7,740 nt of DNA, taken from positions 1-7,740 of the forward strand of contig JAUXUZ010000440.1 in assembly GCA_030680655.1 (NCBI GenBank), given 5' to 3'. The translations under genes and the position numbers were made by a program. Position 1 is the stretch's first letter, and every line of letters begins with the position of its first letter. Below are positions 5,772 through 7,740 of this stretch, piece after piece. The notes beneath the pieces are model-generated. The model did no database searches. It was given only the letters and a program-made list of their open reading frames with translations, and had not been told where the DNA came from. This stretch comes from Phycisphaerales bacterium. Lineage in GTDB: Bacteria > Planctomycetota > Phycisphaerae > Phycisphaerales > UBA1924.

Positions 5772-6713
5772 TCACGCCTCGCCGAACAGGTGCAGCAGCA
5801 GCGCGTTCTGCGCGTGCATCCGGTTCTCCGCCTGATCAAACACCACCGACGCCGCCCCGTCCACGACGTCAGCGGTCACCTCAACACCGCGCTCCGCCGG
5901 CAGGCAGTGCATGAAGATCGCCCCGCCCGCCCGGGCCATCATCGCACCGTCGATCTGGTACGGCTTGAACGTCCGCAGCCGCCGCGCCGCCTCCGCGCTG
6001 GAGTGGTGCATGCTCACCCACGTGTCGGTGTAGACCACATCCGCCCCCGACATCGCCTCCACATCACTGCTGGCGGTGAACGAGCCCCCGGCCCTGCTCG
6101 CCGCGGCCAGATTGCTGATCGCCGCAACCTCCGCCGCGCTGAGCCCGAACCCCTCGGGCGCCACCTCCAGCATGTGCCCGCCGAGCATCACCACCGCCTG
6201 CGCCAGCGACAGCGTGACGTTGTTCCCATCGCCGATGTACGCGACCGTCTTCCCCTTCACGCTCCCCAGGTGCTCGGTGATGGTGAGCACATCGGCCAGC
6301 GCCTGGCACGGGTGGTGCGTGTCGCTGAGGGCGTTGACCACCGGCGCATCGCAGTTGGCCGCCAGCTCCTCCAGCGCCCCCTGGCTGAACACCCGCGCAA
6401 CGATGCCATCGGCGTACCGCTCCAGCACACGCCCGTAGTCGTGGATGCTCTCGCGCTCGCCGATGCGCTCCTTGGCGTGGTCGTAGAACAGCGCGTGCCC
6501 GCCCAGACGGTTGATCCCCACCTCAAAGCTCACCCGCGTCCGCAGCGAAGGCTTCTCAAACAGCATCACGATGCTCTTGCCCGCCAGCGCCTTGGCGCCG
6601 AAGCGCCGATCCTTCTTGCCGCGCGCGGCGGTCTTGAGCACCGCACCAAGCTGCGCTGGCGTCAGGGCATCGACGGTGAGGAAGTCGGTGGGGAAGGCGT
6701 TGGTCTTGGCCAT
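5772..6713 (-). CDS. argF: Ornithine carbamoyltransferase
   Basis: This cytoplasmic enzyme transfers the carbamoyl group from carbamoyl phosphate to ornithine to give citrulline, in arginine biosynthesis. It has 313 residues, normal for the family. The N-terminal carbamoyl-phosphate domain has FEKPSLRTRVSFE (52-64), followed by DTHHPCQALADVLT (131-144) with the HPCQ motif. The ornithine domain has GDGNNV (161-166), DTWVSM (230-235) and FMHCLPAERG (267-276). It ends with VFDQAENRMHAQNALL. The usual SMG ornithine-loop motif reads SMH here (234-236), a departure worth checking. The start at 6713 (MAKTN) matches the family N-terminus; the open frame continues upstream to 7346 but is not OTC-like there. 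No Shine-Dalgarno site precedes it; seven C residues abut the ATG. It converges on mqnE with a 38-nt gap and has no other arg genes beside it. The catabolic counterpart (arcB) cannot be excluded by sequence, but no arc genes are seen. Confidence 0.93.
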   Translation of the reverse strand: MAKTNAFPTDFLTVDALTPAQLGAVLKTAARGKKDRRFGAKALAGKSIVMLFEKPSLRTRVSFEVGINRLGGHALFYDHAKERIGERESIHDYGRVLERYADGIVARVFSQGALEELAANCDAPVVNALSDTHHPCQALADVLTITEHLGSVKGKTVAYIGDGNNVTLSLAQAVVMLGGHMLEVAPEGFGLSAAEVAAISNLAAASRAGGSFTASSDVEAMSGADVVYTDTWVSMHHSSAEAARRLRTFKPYQIDGAMMARAGGAIFMHCLPAERGVEVTADVVDGAASVVFDQAENRMHAQNALLLHLFGEA

Positions 6714-6768
6714 GGGGGGGCGTCGCGGGAGTGAAGAGGGAAAGAAGGAAAGCGGAATCGCGATTGTA
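6714..6768 (-). promoter_or_regulatory. argF leader with possible -10 (TACAAT) and polypyrimidine tract
   Basis: On the minus strand TACAAT (6768-6763) would start a leader of about 42 nt. A 20-nt run of pyrimidines (6752-6733) follows, then CCCCCCC (6720-6714) directly against the ATG. There is no Shine-Dalgarno site. The -10 overlaps a 10-bp palindrome, AATCGCGATT (6756-6765). No clear -35 is seen and the match to known ArgR boxes is poor. Confidence 0.35.
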
Positions 6769-7009
6769 GCGGACCCCCTTCGAATCCCCTGCCGGCTGGC
6801 CGCGGCCCCCGAATCAGACCCGCGGTGCGGGCTCGGTGCACGCGGATGGACCTCAGCGACCTCCGCACACTCCGCGCAAGCGCGAACGCCCGCGCAGCCG
6901 CACGCCGCATAGCCCGCCGATGAACCTCCTCCCGTCTCCCCCAGACTGCCCAACTCAGCACGCGCCCCCGCCCTCTCGCCACCGCGCCACAATCGCGGGC
7001 GGCATGCCC

Positions 7010-7037
7010 TTGGCAATCCTGCGGTTTGTGCTAGACT
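7010..7037 (+). promoter_or_regulatory. Sigma70-type promoter (TTGGCA, 16 nt, TGC-TAGACT)
   Basis: The -35 TTGGCA (7010-7015) and the -10 TAGACT (7032-7037) are separated by 16 nt, with an extended -10 TG one base upstream. Transcription should start near 7044, leaving a leader of about 28 nt that contains a good ribosome binding site. This is the most complete promoter in the window. Confidence 0.65.
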
Positions 7038-7060
7038 CCACCTGTCGGATCCTTGAGAAA

Positions 7061-7065
7061 GGGAG
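7061..7065 (+). promoter_or_regulatory. Ribosome binding site (GGGAG) of the last gene
   Basis: GGGAG, within the purine run GAAAGGGAGA, lies 6 nt before the ATG at 7072. It confirms that start, which is also where a signal peptide begins. Confidence 0.7.
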
Positions 7066-7071
7066 ATCACC

Positions 7072-7740
7072 ATGCGTTCAACCAGCGGCTCACTGTCTTC
7101 CCCTGCGCGCACAGCCGTCACCACCGCCGTGCTCGCGGCCATCGGCCTCGGCAGCAGCGCCCTGGCACAGGATTGCGGCCTGCGCAACATCATGCGCCTG
7201 GTCAACCGCGTCAACGGCGGCACCGCGATCGAGGTGGTCGTCAACACCGGCTGGATGACCGACTCTCCGCTGGTCTCGCCCGCATCCGCCAGCGACAGCA
7301 GCAGCTTCGGCGGCTCAACCTCCGCCTCGTGGACGGCCACCAGCACCTACGGCCGGCTGATGTTCTCCGGCAGCGGCACGGGGACCAACGCGCCGGGCAA
7401 CGGCCTCTTCATGTGGCTTGATGCCGACCCGCACGCGCAGTTCCGCGACCGCGCCACGATCAACAGCGCCTCGCTGCCAAACGGCACCCCCGTCACCGTC
7501 CGCGCCACCGCCTCCTTCTCCGGCACCGCTTCCAGCAGCGACCCGACCGCCGAGGTCGCCGCCAACGCGGTCTTCACCGCGGGCCCGCTGAACATGCCGC
7601 TCAACGCCGGCACCACACAGGCGACGCAGGAGTTTGTCACCAGCGTCGGCGCGATGTTCGACGTCGTCGGCGCGCTCAACTGCACGCTGCGCCCATACCG
7701 CATCCTCGGCGGCACGGTCTACACCGACACGGTCAGCGCC
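7072..7740 (+). CDS. Secreted protein of unknown function, N-terminal part (3' end outside window)
   Basis: The frame is open from ATG 7072 to the window end (223 codons, no stop), so the C-terminus is missing. Residues 1-32 are a signal peptide: Arg2 and Arg13 precede the hydrophobic core AVLAAIGLG, with a signal peptidase I site SALA-Q at 32/33. The cysteine at 35 is not in a lipobox, so it is probably not a lipoprotein. The mature part is rich in Ser, Thr, Ala and Gly with alternating hydrophobic residues, suggesting beta strands. Only two cysteines are visible (35 and 204), which could form a disulfide. I do not recognise a family. Given the neighbouring exported protein, a C-terminal anchoring or dockerin-like domain beyond the window would not be surprising, but nothing visible shows it. 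A promoter and ribosome binding site directly upstream indicate its own transcription unit, divergent from argF. Confidence 0.8.
   Translation, partial: MRSTSGSLSSPARTAVTTAVLAAIGLGSSALAQDCGLRNIMRLVNRVNGGTAIEVVVNTGWMTDSPLVSPASASDSSSFGGSTSASWTATSTYGRLMFSGSGTGTNAPGNGLFMWLDADPHAQFRDRATINSASLPNGTPVTVRATASFSGTASSSDPTAEVAANAVFTAGPLNMPLNAGTTQATQEFVTSVGAMFDVVGALNCTLRPYRILGGTVYTDTVSA

Larger units (their letters stand above)
6714..7071. other. 358-nt divergent intergenic region
   Basis: No credible gene is seen here. The left end is the argF leader; the right end (7010-7071) is the promoter and ribosome binding site of the next gene. The middle, about 6770-7005, is C-rich on the plus strand. Its open frames lack ribosome binding sites and have the Pro/Arg/His-rich composition typical of frame shadows. 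I see no tRNA, repeat array or strong terminator in it. Confidence 0.6.

Noticed and set aside
6714..6740. G-quadruplex on the plus strand at the argF start
   Set aside because: The G7 run and two GGG runs need a loop of 8 nt and splitting of the first run, so it falls outside the usual rule.
6817..6834. CCCGC/GCGGG hairpin in the divergent intergenic region
   Set aside because: A 5-bp stem is common by chance at this GC content and is in no informative position.
6714..7346. N-terminal extension of argF on the minus strand
   Set aside because: The frame is open, but the product is low-complexity and not OTC-like. MAKTN at 6713 matches the normal family start.
1..7740. Search for CRISPR arrays, tRNA or rRNA genes, insertion sequences, toxin-antitoxin or defence genes
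   Set aside because: I saw no regularly spaced repeats, cloverleaf-like segments, transposase motifs or defence-related domains on either strand.

Overview
The window comes from a GC-rich bacterium (well over 60% by eye). It is most likely a planctomycete of the Phycisphaerae. The main pointer is the secreted protein at 3244-4164, which ends in two DNNDFIVYID repeats and a terminal Gly-Cys, as in the 'GC-type dockerin' proteins common in that class. A futalosine-pathway menaquinone gene and several genes without a Shine-Dalgarno site are compatible. The lineage is inferred from family resemblance, not from a search.

Layout from left to right. Positions 1-698 hold the 3' end of an oligopeptide transporter (OPT) family gene. 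A second, complete OPT gene follows on the same strand (771-3038), with a short palindrome and a TANNNT -10 box packed into the 72-nt gap. A 205-nt convergent gap with nested inverted repeats separates it from a minus-strand gene (3244-4164) for a secreted beta-rich protein with a C-terminal dockerin-like pair. A divergent gap with a near-perfect 21-nt palindrome leads to mqnE (4333-5733), aminofutalosine synthase, which carries an internal insertion that includes a heptamer DNA repeat. mqnE converges on argF (5772-6713, minus), ornithine carbamoyltransferase. The 38-nt gap between them is a very regular G-quadruplex motif on the argF strand. A 358-nt divergent gap carries the argF leader and a recognisable promoter plus ribosome binding site for the last gene (7072 onward), a secreted protein cut by the window end.

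The genes do not form one pathway. The two OPT genes are probably a tandem paralogous pair for peptide or metal-chelate uptake. mqnE (menaquinone) and argF (arginine) are single housekeeping genes facing each other. The two exported proteins are probably cell-surface or extracellular and unrelated to their neighbours.

I found no convincing new multi-gene system, defence island, mobile element, CRISPR array or RNA gene. The most interesting signals are non-coding or within genes: two 7-bp-period repeats (one in-frame inside mqnE), a 10-bp-arm palindrome upstream of mqnE, two apparently leaderless starts with matching architecture, the G4 motif at the argF stop codon, and departures from family motifs in the second OPT protein and in ArgF.
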